From JBARRO01 sp049644265 (lineage in GTDB: Bacteria; Bacteroidota; Ignavibacteria; UBA10030), in contig JBARRO010000164.1 of the NCBI GenBank assembly GCA_049644265.1, positions 1-30,611 of the forward strand: a stretch of 30,611 bases of DNA, read 5' to 3'. Under the pieces are notes generated by a model, which saw nothing but the letters and a program-made list of their open reading frames with translations, made no database searches and had not been told where the DNA came from. The translations under genes and the position numbers were made by a program. Positions 5,878 through 14,669 of this stretch are shown piece by piece (within the stretch, counting starts at the first letter, position 1; each line of letters starts with the position of its first letter).

Positions 5878-8429
5878 TAAATCCCCCGAACGCTGCTCTG
5901 CTTTGTTACCTTCAGGTCTTGCAGCTGCGGAGCCTTGACCTTCAATTCAAATCTGTATCCTTCCCGAATTCCCATCGGATTCCACTCGAAACTCATGGAC
6001 CAGCAATGAAGATCCCGCGTTACGCTCACATATGGGATGTAGTGCTTCTTGCTGACGAAGTCGTAGCTCGCTGAAGTGGAGATCTGCCATTTTTCTGTCA
6101 GGTTGAACGACAGCTGGGAGCTCAGTGAGGACGTCCGCGAATAGAAGCTCGGATTGGGCCGGCTTTCCGAAAACGTGTAGTTAAACGTGATGTTCCACGG
6201 GATGCTGAAATCGGCTTCTTCGCGGTCGTAGATGCTCTGGAAAATCTTCTTGGGGGCGGCTTGCAGGGCTTCTTCACCGGAGGCTCGCGCCTGTTCCTGC
6301 TGCACATTTGCAGGCGCTGTTGAGGCCGAATGCTGCTTCTTCTCGCCTCTCAGGGAGGTTCCGAGGCTCAGCGAGAACGAAGTCAAATCTCCGAGTTTTC
6401 CCGATTCCGACAAGAGAAACTTGTTCACGCGGGAATTGATGGCGGGGTCATACTGGTAGAGATTGTATTGGGCACCGCCGCTGATGTTGAGATACTGTCC
6501 GATGTCGGTCCGGTAATTGAGCCCCAACTCGCTGAACCGTAATGAATCCCTTGCAAAGTCATAGTTGATCGATGCCCCGATGTTTGCCAGTTGAATTTTC
6601 TTCTCTTGGCCGGTGTCTGCACCCTGGTACTTCATTTCAAAATTGTTCCCGACACTCAAGGATCCCAGCATGGAATATTTCGGGATATTCTCTCCATACA
6701 CTTTCTTATTGTAACTCAGGCCGAACGTGGGTGTCAAGGTATGTCGAACCGAAGTAATCCCGAGAAGCTGCGGCTGAAAAATGCCAAAGAGTCGCGTGCT
6801 TGTCGAGACCCCGGTCGAAAGAAATCCTCCCGTTGTCTTCTGCTTATCCGACCGGATGACAAGCGAGTAGGACGTGTCGTGGCCGGGACTCTCCAGCTGG
6901 GTAAATGTGCGCTGGTCGCTGAAGGAGATGGACGGAGACACCGTGAAGTTTCCGAATTTCGGCGATAGGGACAAGCTGACATTCTGGTTGACGGCCTGGG
7001 TTTTCGTCTTCTGGAATTCCGTCACCGTGCCCAGTTGGAACAAGGATGTGGAGGCGTCTCTGATCGAATCGACTGGTTGCGAAATCTTCGACTGTGAATT
7101 CGAAACATTCGCACTGTAGTTGATTCCAAAGAGATCAAAGAAGCCCAACTGTTCATCGGAAACAGAACCGAGCCCCCGGCTTTTTGTTTTCTTGCGGAAT
7201 GGAAAAATCTGACCCTGGCTGAATGAAACCGACGGGAGCAGCTCCCTGGTGTCCCCGTTCGTAAGGCTTTGATCCCGCGCAATATTGATCGTCAGACTGC
7301 GATTCGAGGTTCCCCAGGTCTTGGAAAACGTGGCATTGGAGATGATGTTCTGCTGCAGGATTTCGTTCAAGCTTGCGCTGAAGTTCCTGAAGTAACTCCC
7401 GCTGGCAAACGTGAAATTGACATCCAGTCGCGAGGGCGAGAGAGGTGAGGGGTCGACGACCTGGCTGTGCGTCCAGTTGACGTTGTAGTCGCGACGTTCA
7501 ACATACTGCGGGTCTCCGGATTCACCCTCATGAAGGCTTGTCACGTTCGTACTGATCGAGCCGCTGAAATCGTATCGAAGGTTGTAGCGGAGGAAGGACC
7601 GGTTCAACCATCCCCCCCGTGAGTACAAGTCGAACATCGTCGATACGTCAACATAATCACTGACAGCCCAGTAATAACCCAGGTGACTCAAATACTTCCC
7701 GTACCGGTTGTCCTCGCCATACGCGGGAGCGATGATGCCGGAGGTCCTTCCTCCGTGGCTCGGAAAGACTCCAAACGGCAGAGCAAACAAAGGAACGTCG
7801 GCGATGTAGAAGAATACCGGCTCCGCCACAACCTTGTCGCGCACCATCACCTTCATCTTTGGGCTGTAGAAATAGAAATGCGGGTGTTCCGCATCGCAGG
7901 TCGTGTAGATGCCATCTTCGACGAAGAGTGTGTTGGATTCGATCTTCTTGATCTCGTCGCCGCGGTAATGGCCGTTTTCAATCTGAGTTTTTCCGACCGT
8001 GATCTTACCTTTTTTTGACCGAAAATTATAAGTCACACGTTCTCCGTCGTAGGTCTCCCCGCCGTCCTTCATCACCGGTTGTCCGATCGTTGAATCCGGC
8101 TTCGAAGTATCCGGAACGCCGATCGCCACAAGGGTCGAAGTATCCCAGTTGATGCCGACGCGTTCCGCCTTAAGCCCGAGAGCACGGTACTGCATCTCCG
8201 AGTTGCCGTAGAGATTCATGAACCGTGTGCGGAGGGAGTAGACGATGGAATCTTTTGCGCTGTAGACGACGAGCGTGTCAACGCCCGAGTCACGGGCAAC
8301 AGCGGAGTCGCTGGTTGCCGTCTGCGTCGTGTCGGCCTGCTGTGCAAACGACAGGCACGGAACGGTGAGGAGACAGGAAAGGAGAAAGGATTTCAGAGGG
8401 GAAAAATTCTGACGGTGGAATTGAATCAT
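5874..8429 (-). CDS. LptD-like outer-membrane LPS assembly protein
   Basis: LptD forms the outer-membrane barrel that inserts lipopolysaccharide at the cell surface. The protein has 851 residues from the ATG at 8429, beginning with a signal peptide (SFLLSCLLTVPCLSFAQQ). An OstA-like periplasmic segment follows (from YSAKDSIVYSLRTRFMNLYGN onward) and then a long beta-barrel region with alternating hydrophobic and aromatic strands. The blocks PHFYFYSPKMKVM and VFFYIADVPLFALPFGVFP are characteristic of LptD. Starts further upstream would lie inside the ROK gene and lack a signal peptide. It starts 16 nt after the ROK stop, so the two are probably cotranscribed. The final residues are SVRGIY, and the TAG stop lies in the CTAG end of the 129-bp element. 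Confidence 0.88.
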   Translation of the reverse strand: MIQFHRQNFSPLKSFLLSCLLTVPCLSFAQQADTTQTATSDSAVARDSGVDTLVVYSAKDSIVYSLRTRFMNLYGNSEMQYRALGLKAERVGINWDTSTLVAIGVPDTSKPDSTIGQPVMKDGGETYDGERVTYNFRSKKGKITVGKTQIENGHYRGDEIKKIESNTLFVEDGIYTTCDAEHPHFYFYSPKMKVMVRDKVVAEPVFFYIADVPLFALPFGVFPSHGGRTSGIIAPAYGEDNRYGKYLSHLGYYWAVSDYVDVSTMFDLYSRGGWLNRSFLRYNLRYDFSGSISTNVTSLHEGESGDPQYVERRDYNVNWTHSQVVDPSPLSPSRLDVNFTFASGSYFRNFSASLNEILQQNIISNATFSKTWGTSNRSLTINIARDQSLTNGDTRELLPSVSFSQGQIFPFRKKTKSRGLGSVSDEQLGFFDLFGINYSANVSNSQSKISQPVDSIRDASTSLFQLGTVTEFQKTKTQAVNQNVSLSLSPKFGNFTVSPSISFSDQRTFTQLESPGHDTSYSLVIRSDKQKTTGGFLSTGVSTSTRLFGIFQPQLLGITSVRHTLTPTFGLSYNKKVYGENIPKYSMLGSLSVGNNFEMKYQGADTGQEKKIQLANIGASINYDFARDSLRFSELGLNYRTDIGQYLNISGGAQYNLYQYDPAINSRVNKFLLSESGKLGDLTSFSLSLGTSLRGEKKQHSASTAPANVQQEQARASGEEALQAAPKKIFQSIYDREEADFSIPWNITFNYTFSESRPNPSFYSRTSSLSSQLSFNLTEKWQISTSASYDFVSKKHYIPYVSVTRDLHCWSMSFEWNPMGIREGYRFELKVKAPQLQDLKVTKQSSVRGIY

Positions 8430-8445
8430 GGAATGTGGGACGCGA

Positions 8446-9414
8446 TCAAAGAACGAGTCCTGCGGCACCGAGGATCCCGGCATTGTTACCGAGCGTTGCC
8501 TGAAACACCTGAATGTCGTTTCGGAGATGTTGCAGAACATGGGCAACGATCGAATCTTTGACGGCCTGCAGGACAAAGTCCCCGGCTGCTGAAATACCGC
8601 CTCCAATAATGCTGATTCGCAGGTCCATAGTGTTCATGACGGCGGCCAATGCAACTCCAAGAAGCGTGCCAGCTTCAACGAGGATTTCGCGGGCAAGGCG
8701 GTCGCCGTCGTGGGCTGCCTGGGCAATGAAAACGGGCTCAATCCTGGAGGGATTGCCACCCACGAGCTGAAGAATTCTGGAATCAGGACTTGTTTTCAGG
8801 CGCTCCGCTGTACGCTGGGAGAGATAGCGTTGTCCAATGTACGCTTCAACGCATCCACGGCTCCCGCAATTGCACGGCGGCCCGTTGTGGTCGATGGAGA
8901 TGTGTCCGACTTCGCCCGCTCCACCAGTTGGACCGCGATAGATTTTGTTGTCGAGAATAATTCCGCCGCCGACACCCGTTCCCCAAATGACAAAAAGAAA
9001 ATTCGGGAATTTCCTGCCCGCTCCAAATTTGGATTCCGCAATCGCTGCGGCATTTGCGTCGTTCTCCACAAGGACCTTCGTACTCTTGAAGAGTTTCTGA
9101 ATTTCCTTGCGTAGTGGAACCTCGGTCCAGTCTTTCAGGTTGGGAGGAGACTTCACGACGCCGTCATCGTCGACAACTCCCGGTGACCCGATGCCGATGC
9201 CGGTTATTTTTTTTCCCTTCGCGTGCAGAAGCGCATCATGCACTGAAGACTGAATCTGTTTGAAGACGGCGCGAGGACCGAGCTCGCCGTTGGTGGGGAA
9301 TTTATTTTGGTAGAGGATCTTACCGGCCGACGATACGACGCCGGTCTTAACGGTAGTTGCGCCGAGGTCGACGCCGATGGCGAGCGTTGATGTTCTTGGT
9401 TTCTTTCGAATCAT
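8446..9414 (-). CDS. ROK family sugar kinase (glucokinase-like)
   Basis: ROK kinases phosphorylate free hexoses with ATP. The 322-residue protein has the phosphate-binding DLGATTVKTG (16-25), GIGSPG (74-79), ENDANAAA with catalytic Asp119, and GTGVGGGII (145-153). The ROK zinc site follows: GEVGH with His171, then CNCGSRGC with Cys181, Cys183 and Cys188. It lacks a DNA-binding N-terminus, so it is a kinase and not a ROK repressor. Glucokinase is the most likely activity, but mannose or N-acetyl sugars cannot be excluded. The upstream leader holds a 63-bp period-9 repeat. The lptD-like gene follows closely. Confidence 0.92.
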   Translation of the reverse strand: MIRKKPRTSTLAIGVDLGATTVKTGVVSSAGKILYQNKFPTNGELGPRAVFKQIQSSVHDALLHAKGKKITGIGIGSPGVVDDDGVVKSPPNLKDWTEVPLRKEIQKLFKSTKVLVENDANAAAIAESKFGAGRKFPNFLFVIWGTGVGGGIILDNKIYRGPTGGAGEVGHISIDHNGPPCNCGSRGCVEAYIGQRYLSQRTAERLKTSPDSRILQLVGGNPSRIEPVFIAQAAHDGDRLAREILVEAGTLLGVALAAVMNTMDLRISIIGGGISAAGDFVLQAVKDSIVAHVLQHLRNDIQVFQATLGNNAGILGAAGLVL

Positions 9415-9422
9415 ATTTGTGT

Positions 9423-9485
9423 CATTCGTTTCATTCGTGCCATTCGTGTTATTCGTGTTATTCGTGTTATTCGTGTTATTCGTGT
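9423..9485. repeat. Period-9 ATTCGTGT repeat, seven units
   Basis: Seven 9-bp units, ending in four identical TATTCGTGT copies, begin 9 nt before the ROK kinase start codon and would lie in its leader. On the minus strand the core reads ACACGAATA, related to the CACGAAGG motif elsewhere. The uniform end suggests recent expansion by slippage. Confidence 0.9.
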
Positions 9486-9606
9486 TCCAAGGTAAAGAAA
9501 AATGGGATGAACTTCATTCTCATAGTCCGGAATGCGGAGCAATTGGGGGGAAAGAAATCGTTCCCAAAGGAAATTCTCAATAATGAATACTTGTTTGCGT
9601 ATTGAC

Positions 9607-9643
9607 TTGACAGTGGATGTTTTTCAAATTGAATTAGTTCAAT
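9607..9643 (+). promoter_or_regulatory. Possible promoter/operator before the YCF48-like gene
   Basis: TTGACA at 9607-9612 is followed after 17 nt by a weak -10-like TGAATT. A 16-bp palindrome (ATTGAA-TTAG-TTCAAT, 9628-9643) covers that position. This is suggestive only. Confidence 0.25.
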
Positions 9644-9683
9644 GAGCAGTTTGGACGCGCCTCTTAAGCGGATATTCAATTTT

Positions 9684-9690
9684 GGAGGAG
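9684..9690 (+). promoter_or_regulatory. Ribosome-binding site fixing the start at 9696
   Basis: GGAGGAG lies 5 nt before the ATG at 9696. It supports that start over the in-frame ATG at 9642, which would add 18 residues before the signal peptide. Confidence 0.75.
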
Positions 9691-9695
9691 TATGT

Positions 9696-11012
9696 ATGAA
9701 GTGGCATGAGGATCGTTACGATCCAAAACCACTTACCGATATTGTACTGAGAACTCTTGAGGTATCACTGGTGCTCTGTACCTCGTTGTTGTTGCCCAAA
9801 TTCCTTAGTGCACAGGTCTGGCAGAAACAAACTTCTGGCGTCACAACTACACTCTACGACGTGTTCTTCGTCGACTCACTGAGGGGATGGGCTGTCGGTG
9901 AGAGCGGAACAATAATTGGAACTGTTAATGGCGGGAGTACTTGGCAGCCTCAGGCCTCCGGGACAACAGCGGAGCTTAGAAAAGTGTGCTTTGTAGATTC
10001 TCTTTATGGCTGGGCGGCAGGAAAAATGGGGATTGTCCTACACACAACTAATGGCGGAATAAGTTGGGCAAAACAAACTCCTGAAGGATGGGATTATTGG
10101 GATATTCACTTTGTAAATCGTCAAGTCGGGCATCTTGTTGCTGGAACCCAAGGCTCAACTATGGTGTATGGAGCCATTCTGAGAACAACTGATGGTGGTT
10201 TGACTTGGTACAGCACTATAGGTCAGAATGTTGGAGGTTTCCAAAGCGTGTACTTTGTTTCCCCTGACGAGGGATGGGTGGTGGGAGGTAAAGATTTAGT
10301 GGATAATTTTTCGGCCGATCTGATTCTTCACACTACAAATGGTGGAGCGACTTGGACAGAACAACCCACCCCGACGATGGGCCCTTTGTTTAGAGTGAAA
10401 TTTCTAGACAAGAAAATCGGATGTTCGGCAGGTTTTTCAAACAATGGTCAATCGATTCTATTGACGAACGATGGAGGTCTAACGTGGAAAGCTACAAATA
10501 CGCCAGGTGGGCCGCAAGGCGTCCTCAGCATAGCGATGATTGATTCTCTCACAATTTGGGTCCTACGATATGAGTCAGTTCATCAAACTCAAAATGGTGG
10601 TGGTAGTTGGCAAAAAAAAGGACCCGATTCTGCTCTAACGATGAGCCTTAGTTTTGTTGGTCCGAGAAACGGATGGATCGTTGGATCATTTGGGTCTATG
10701 TGGAAATACGAAATCCCGACCCGCGTGGAAACGATTTTGTTCAAGAAGCCAGAGTACTGTCTGGAACAAAATTATCCTAACCCATTCAACTCATCTACAA
10801 AGATCTCCTTTGCCGTTCCCAATGACGGTGATGCTATCCTAAGAGTGTATGACATTCTAGGAAGAGAGGTGGCCAAGCTTGTGGATGAATTCAAAGTGGC
10901 CGGAAATTATTTTGCAACATTTGATGCTGGATCCTTGCCAAGCGGGATCTATTTTTCGCGGCTGGAGTTCGGCGGAAAATCGATTGTAAGCAAGATGATG
11001 CTACTGAAGTAA
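9696..11012 (+). CDS. Secreted YCF48/BNR-like beta-propeller with T9SS sorting domain
   Basis: The 438-residue protein has a signal peptide ending near LSAQ. It then has about seven propeller repeats of the type FVDSLxGWAVGExGTIxxTxNGGxTW, as in YCF48/Hcf136-like and sialidase-type propellers. The last roughly 85 residues are a type A T9SS domain, opening QNYPNPFNSSTKISF and ending SKMMLLK. The protein should therefore be exported across the outer membrane and anchored or released; its binding partner is unknown. It is a single-gene unit on the plus strand, with a strong ribosome-binding site and a strong terminator at 11036-11066. Its wording is more AT-rich than the neighbouring housekeeping genes, which could mean transfer or relaxed selection. 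Confidence 0.88.
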   Translation: MKWHEDRYDPKPLTDIVLRTLEVSLVLCTSLLLPKFLSAQVWQKQTSGVTTTLYDVFFVDSLRGWAVGESGTIIGTVNGGSTWQPQASGTTAELRKVCFVDSLYGWAAGKMGIVLHTTNGGISWAKQTPEGWDYWDIHFVNRQVGHLVAGTQGSTMVYGAILRTTDGGLTWYSTIGQNVGGFQSVYFVSPDEGWVVGGKDLVDNFSADLILHTTNGGATWTEQPTPTMGPLFRVKFLDKKIGCSAGFSNNGQSILLTNDGGLTWKATNTPGGPQGVLSIAMIDSLTIWVLRYESVHQTQNGGGSWQKKGPDSALTMSLSFVGPRNGWIVGSFGSMWKYEIPTRVETILFKKPEYCLEQNYPNPFNSSTKISFAVPNDGDAILRVYDILGREVAKLVDEFKVAGNYFATFDAGSLPSGIYFSRLEFGGKSIVSKMMLLK

Positions 11013-11035
11013 GCGTACCGAGGACTAACATGCGA

Positions 11036-11066
11036 AGCCGTCACGATCCACCGTGGCGGCTTTTTT
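11036..11066 (+). terminator. Rho-independent terminator
   Basis: A 9-bp stem (11036-11044 with 11053-11061, one G-U pair) is followed directly by six T residues (11061-11066). It lies 24 nt after the propeller gene stop. Confidence 0.85.
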
Positions 11067-11087
11067 GTTCCTGGTAACTCGCCTGAA

Positions 11088-11915
11088 TTAACCACGTGCT
11101 CCTTTTGTCCTTGAGAACAACAGTGGATTAAGCTCACATGCAGCAACTTCACCGGGTTTCTGGCCGGGGTGGAAGACCTCCAGGTCGACTTTCCGATGGT
11201 CGTTGTCGGGTTCCATGATCCGGGTTCCGTCTGCATAATAAATAATGGTGATGACTTCGCGACGTTGGGTGCTTCCGTTCCCGTGGGCCGAATGGAGAGT
11301 CCAGCCGGAATGAAATGTGGCGTCGCCGGCGTTGAGGGAGTAACTTGGAGTGGGACATTTCTCGTCACGAATAATCCGCTCGAAATACTCTTGCGATGTT
11401 TCTGAAATCGGCAATTGCTTGAACGATTTGTTCTTGTGTGAACCTGTCGCGAAACTCATCGTCCCCATCTGTGGCGTGACGTCGATGAGCGGCATCCACA
11501 TCGTAATCGTGTTCTCCGTTTCAAGCGGCCAGTAGTAATGGTCCTGATGCCAAGGAGTTGGTTTTCCTCCCGGTTCTTTAATGAGCGCCTGGTCATGATA
11601 CAGCCGGACTCCGTCGACGTCCATTAAGTCTGCCGCGATTTTTGCGAATCGTTTTGCCAAAATGAACTCACGTGCCCCATCGTTCTTCCCCCACACATTA
11701 CTCACCTGCGTAAACATCTTGCCGTAATCGTCCTTCCGGCCCTGCGTATCCCTTGACCGTGCGACTTCGTCGACGACTCCGACGATTGCCGGCCGTACCA
11801 GCTCAACCGCGTCCCTGGTCGCCACGCCCCGAAGAACAATGTGGCCGTCACGCTGGTAGGAAGCGCATTGCTCCTGCGTGAGGTGATATTCGGAAGAGAG
11901 GTCGGGGTTCGTCAT
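11088..11915 (-). CDS. Phytanoyl-CoA dioxygenase (PhyH) family protein
   Basis: This 275-residue protein belongs to the Fe(II)/2-oxoglutarate oxygenases of the PhyH family. The iron-binding triad is visible: His123 and Asp125 in TPWHQDHYYW, and His208 in GWTLHSAHGN. RREVITIIYYAD (from about 218) can supply the 2-oxoglutarate arginine. FATGSHK at about 155-161 and the acidic/aromatic spacing fit the double-stranded beta-helix fold. The substrate is unknown; family members act on lipids, amino-acid derivatives or small secondary metabolites. No ribosome-binding site is visible at 11915, but upstream sequence gives no better start. It is divergent from the DUF5916 gene, sharing a 149-nt intergenic region. 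Confidence 0.9.
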   Translation of the reverse strand: MTNPDLSSEYHLTQEQCASYQRDGHIVLRGVATRDAVELVRPAIVGVVDEVARSRDTQGRKDDYGKMFTQVSNVWGKNDGAREFILAKRFAKIAADLMDVDGVRLYHDQALIKEPGGKPTPWHQDHYYWPLETENTITMWMPLIDVTPQMGTMSFATGSHKNKSFKQLPISETSQEYFERIIRDEKCPTPSYSLNAGDATFHSGWTLHSAHGNGSTQRREVITIIYYADGTRIMEPDNDHRKVDLEVFHPGQKPGEVAACELNPLLFSRTKGARG

Positions 11916-12064
11916 GCGTGTCTTGGGTTATGAAAAAATCATGACAAATATGGGGAACCACGCGGCGAAAAGCAACCAAGGTGCATAGAATCCGGTCTTC
12001 CCGCTGCAACTTTTCTCTGAGAAAACTTGTATACCTTAGTCACATATCCTTCCATCCCACCCTC

Positions 12065-14296
12065 ATGAATTTGATGCGCAAAGTCGGAATTCTTTGCTTT
12101 CTTGTTGCACACACTTCCTTCGCATTTCAGACAACGGCTGATCAACCGGTTCAGGCTGTTCGCATTGATCGGAATATTCAGCTGACCGGCCGGATGGATG
12201 ACCCTCTGTGGGCGTCAGCTCAGGTCGTTGACCTCCCGCTCGAGATGCAGCCGGGGGAAAACACTCCGGCTCCGCAACGCACGATCGTCCACATTCTCTG
12301 GAATCAAGACTACGTCTATTTTGGATTCCGCTGCTTCGACAGCAACCCGGCGGCCATCCGCGCCCACATCACCGACCGCGATAAGATTTTTGACGACGAT
12401 TATGTGATCGTCCTGCTCGACACCTACGGAGACAACCAGCGCTCGTACGAGTTGTTTGTCAATCCGTACGGCATCCAGGGAGACATCCTGAGAACGGGGA
12501 GCAATGAGGATGACAGTTTTGACACGGTGTGGGAATCCGCTGCAGCGTTGAATGATTCCGGCTGGACCGCAGAAATGGCCATTCCCTTCAAGAGTCTCCG
12601 GTTTCCTGTATCAGCGGAACAGCGGTGGGTCATGCTCCTGGGCCGCAACTATCCGCGCGCGAGCCGCGCCATTCTTGCGAACGTGCCGATCAACCGGAAC
12701 AATCCCTGTCTCATCTGCCAGGGAATTCCGCTCCTCGGTATCAGGAATGTGGAAGCGACAAGCTCATTTGATGTGCTCCCGTATGTGGTTGGGATGCAAC
12801 GCGGATCGCTGAACAACTCCGACGATCCATCGCAAGGGTTCAACGACGGAGACGTGCAGGCCAGGATCGGCGGCGGATTTCGGTATGCGCCCAATCCGGA
12901 TTTTTCCGTTGACGCAGTGGTCAATCCCGATTTCAGCCAGGTCGAATCGGACGCCCGCCAGATCAATGTGAATTCCACGTTCGCGTTGTTCTACTCCGAG
13001 AAGCGGCCATTTTTTCTTCTCGGAAACGATCTCTTTCAAAACAATATCGGGACGTTCTACTCTCGTACCATCAACAATCCTCTTGGAGCGGGAAAAGTGA
13101 TTGGGAAGACCGGCTCACTCTCCTACGCCTATCTTGCCGCCGGTGAACGGAATACGCCGTTCATTATTCCGGGGGAGGAACAAAGCGACAACACGCAGAC
13201 ATCCGTCAGTTCCTTCTCGAACGTTGCGCGGCTACGGTACGACTTCGGAAGCGAATCGTTCTTTGGTGCGATGATGACAGCACGAAACACTTCGAGCTAT
13301 TACAATTATGTGGGCGGAATCGACTGGAATTACTTTTTTTGGGGAAGTTACTATTTTCGGGGGGAGGTCTTTGCGTCCGACACGAAGGAGCCGACGGACA
13401 CCACGTTATACCAGGATGATTCCTGGAAATTCGGCTCGACGGGATACAACGCCACGTTCAACGGAGAACAGTATCGGGGAACGGCGGCGGCGATCCAGGT
13501 GGTTCGTAACGCACGAGATTTCGGGTTCAATTACAGCTATCGTGATTATTCGCCTACGTTCCAGGCGCACAACGGTTTTGTGACGGCAAACGATACCAGG
13601 TCCGTGTTCTTCAACAACTGGTACGCGTTTTATCCCAACAATGAATATCTCGATTTGTGGAACGTCGAAGTCGATGCGGGCCTGCACTACAACCATGACG
13701 GCGTTCGAAAGGAACGCTGGTGCATCCCGAACATTTACTTTCAGATGAAAAGTCAGACGAACGTGTCGTTCGGATATTTCCTTGTGAACGACGAACTCTT
13801 CAAAGGTATTCAATTCAACGGAATCAGCCGCGGATACATGAGTGTCAATTCGCGCCCATCAAGCGCCATCAATGTCGGGCTCCATGCTGAAATCGGGAAA
13901 TATATCAAACGGAAAGACGTGCCGGTGATGGGGAAGGGGCATAATATCAGCCTGTCGACAACGCTCAGGCCAACATCACAGTTGCAGCTGGATTTGTCGT
14001 ACTCGCGGGCGAGACTCTCCGACGCAGCCACCGAAGAGTTGTTCTATGACGGCTACATCGGCCGTGCGGTGGGAATTTACCAGTTTACGGCAGAGCTGTT
14101 TTTCCGTCTCATCAGTCAGTACGACTCATTCGACAAGTCGTTCGACGTGTATCCTCTTCTGAGCTACAAACTCAATCCCTTTACCATCTTCTACGCAGGT
14201 GCCACGACGAACATCCACGATTTCGGCGATCCGTTCGGGTTGCACCAGACTGCGAGACAGTTTTTCGTGAAGATGCAGTATTTGGTGAGGAGTTGA
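12065..14296 (+). CDS. DUF5916 outer-membrane protein with CBM9-like N-terminal domain
   Basis: From the ATG at 12065 the protein has 743 residues with a signal peptide (VGILCFLVAHTSFAFQ). A carbohydrate-binding family 9-like domain follows: LTGRMDDPLWASAQV, then DYVYFGFRCFDSNP, then WTAEMAIPFKSLRF. The remainder matches the DUF5916 architecture, including VVNPDFSQVESDARQINVN and FALFYSEKRPFFLLGNDLF, then a C-terminal run of beta strands ending in FVKMQYLVRS, as expected for an outer-membrane barrel. The function of the family is not known; a surface role in binding sugars or polymers is an inference from the N-terminal domain. A second ATG at 12074 is also possible. It converges with the mannosidase gene. 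Confidence 0.9.
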   Translation: MNLMRKVGILCFLVAHTSFAFQTTADQPVQAVRIDRNIQLTGRMDDPLWASAQVVDLPLEMQPGENTPAPQRTIVHILWNQDYVYFGFRCFDSNPAAIRAHITDRDKIFDDDYVIVLLDTYGDNQRSYELFVNPYGIQGDILRTGSNEDDSFDTVWESAAALNDSGWTAEMAIPFKSLRFPVSAEQRWVMLLGRNYPRASRAILANVPINRNNPCLICQGIPLLGIRNVEATSSFDVLPYVVGMQRGSLNNSDDPSQGFNDGDVQARIGGGFRYAPNPDFSVDAVVNPDFSQVESDARQINVNSTFALFYSEKRPFFLLGNDLFQNNIGTFYSRTINNPLGAGKVIGKTGSLSYAYLAAGERNTPFIIPGEEQSDNTQTSVSSFSNVARLRYDFGSESFFGAMMTARNTSSYYNYVGGIDWNYFFWGSYYFRGEVFASDTKEPTDTTLYQDDSWKFGSTGYNATFNGEQYRGTAAAIQVVRNARDFGFNYSYRDYSPTFQAHNGFVTANDTRSVFFNNWYAFYPNNEYLDLWNVEVDAGLHYNHDGVRKERWCIPNIYFQMKSQTNVSFGYFLVNDELFKGIQFNGISRGYMSVNSRPSSAINVGLHAEIGKYIKRKDVPVMGKGHNISLSTTLRPTSQLQLDLSYSRARLSDAATEELFYDGYIGRAVGIYQFTAELFFRLISQYDSFDKSFDVYPLLSYKLNPFTIFYAGATTNIHDFGDPFGLHQTARQFFVKMQYLVRS

Positions 14297-14305
14297 GAAA
14301 GTAGA

Positions 14306-14361
14306 AGTTTCTAGTTTAAAGTTTAGAGTTTGAAGTTCAAAGTTCAAGGTTGAAAGTTCAA
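14306..14361. repeat. Tandem 7-bp repeat (AGTTTAA/AGTTCAA), eight units
   Basis: Eight heptamers in register: AGTTTCT, AGTTTAA, AGTTTAG, AGTTTGA, AGTTCAA twice, GGTTGAA, AGTTCAA. On the minus strand the core is TTGAACT, the same family as the tract at 20613-20640, which is in the opposite orientation. Confidence 0.85.
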
Positions 14362-14371
14362 ATGTGCTTCT

Positions 14372-14406
14372 GCTAATCGCTGAAAGCTGATAGCTGACTG
14401 CAGAAA
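14372..14406. repeat. Tandem 7-bp repeat (GCTGAAA/GCTGATA), five units
   Basis: Five heptamers: GCTAATC, GCTGAAA, GCTGATA, GCTGACT, GCAGAAA. It resembles the AGTGAAA/AGCGATA tract at 20527-20561. Confidence 0.7.
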
Positions 14407-14669
14407 CTGGTTTCAGGCTGCGACGCAGTTCGCTCCTTCGCCAAGCTTAGGGCAAGCTTCGCTCACCATGATCTCCCGATGGAGTCCGTCCGCGTAGGAG
14501 CTAATCGCTTGACCGGTTCACATCTCACATCCCCCTCTGTCTCCCCTCTTAACATGGTTCGACGGAGTTTACCCGCCGAAGGCGGGCTCACCATGACAGG
14601 GGAGGTACGCGCAATTCTCTTTTTTCTGCCGTCTGCAATCTGCCGTCCACATCCACATCTTTTTTCCAC
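14407..14669. other. Gene-free stretch with a layered hairpin between convergent genes
   Basis: No convincing gene is seen. A layered inverted repeat spans 14541-14604: outer arms CTCCCCT/AGGGGAG (14541-14547, 14598-14604), middle arms CATGGT/ACCATG (14553-14558, 14590-14595), inner arms CCCGCC/GGCGGG (14572-14577, 14581-14586). It could end transcription from both sides. A further heptad tract (TCTGCCG, TCTGCAA, TCTGCCG) lies at 14625-14645. The undecamer GCTCACCATGA occurs twice in the stretch. Confidence 0.6.

Noticed and set aside
9423..9485. Possible CRISPR array
   Set aside because: The units are 9 bp and contiguous with no spacers; other tracts are also too short.
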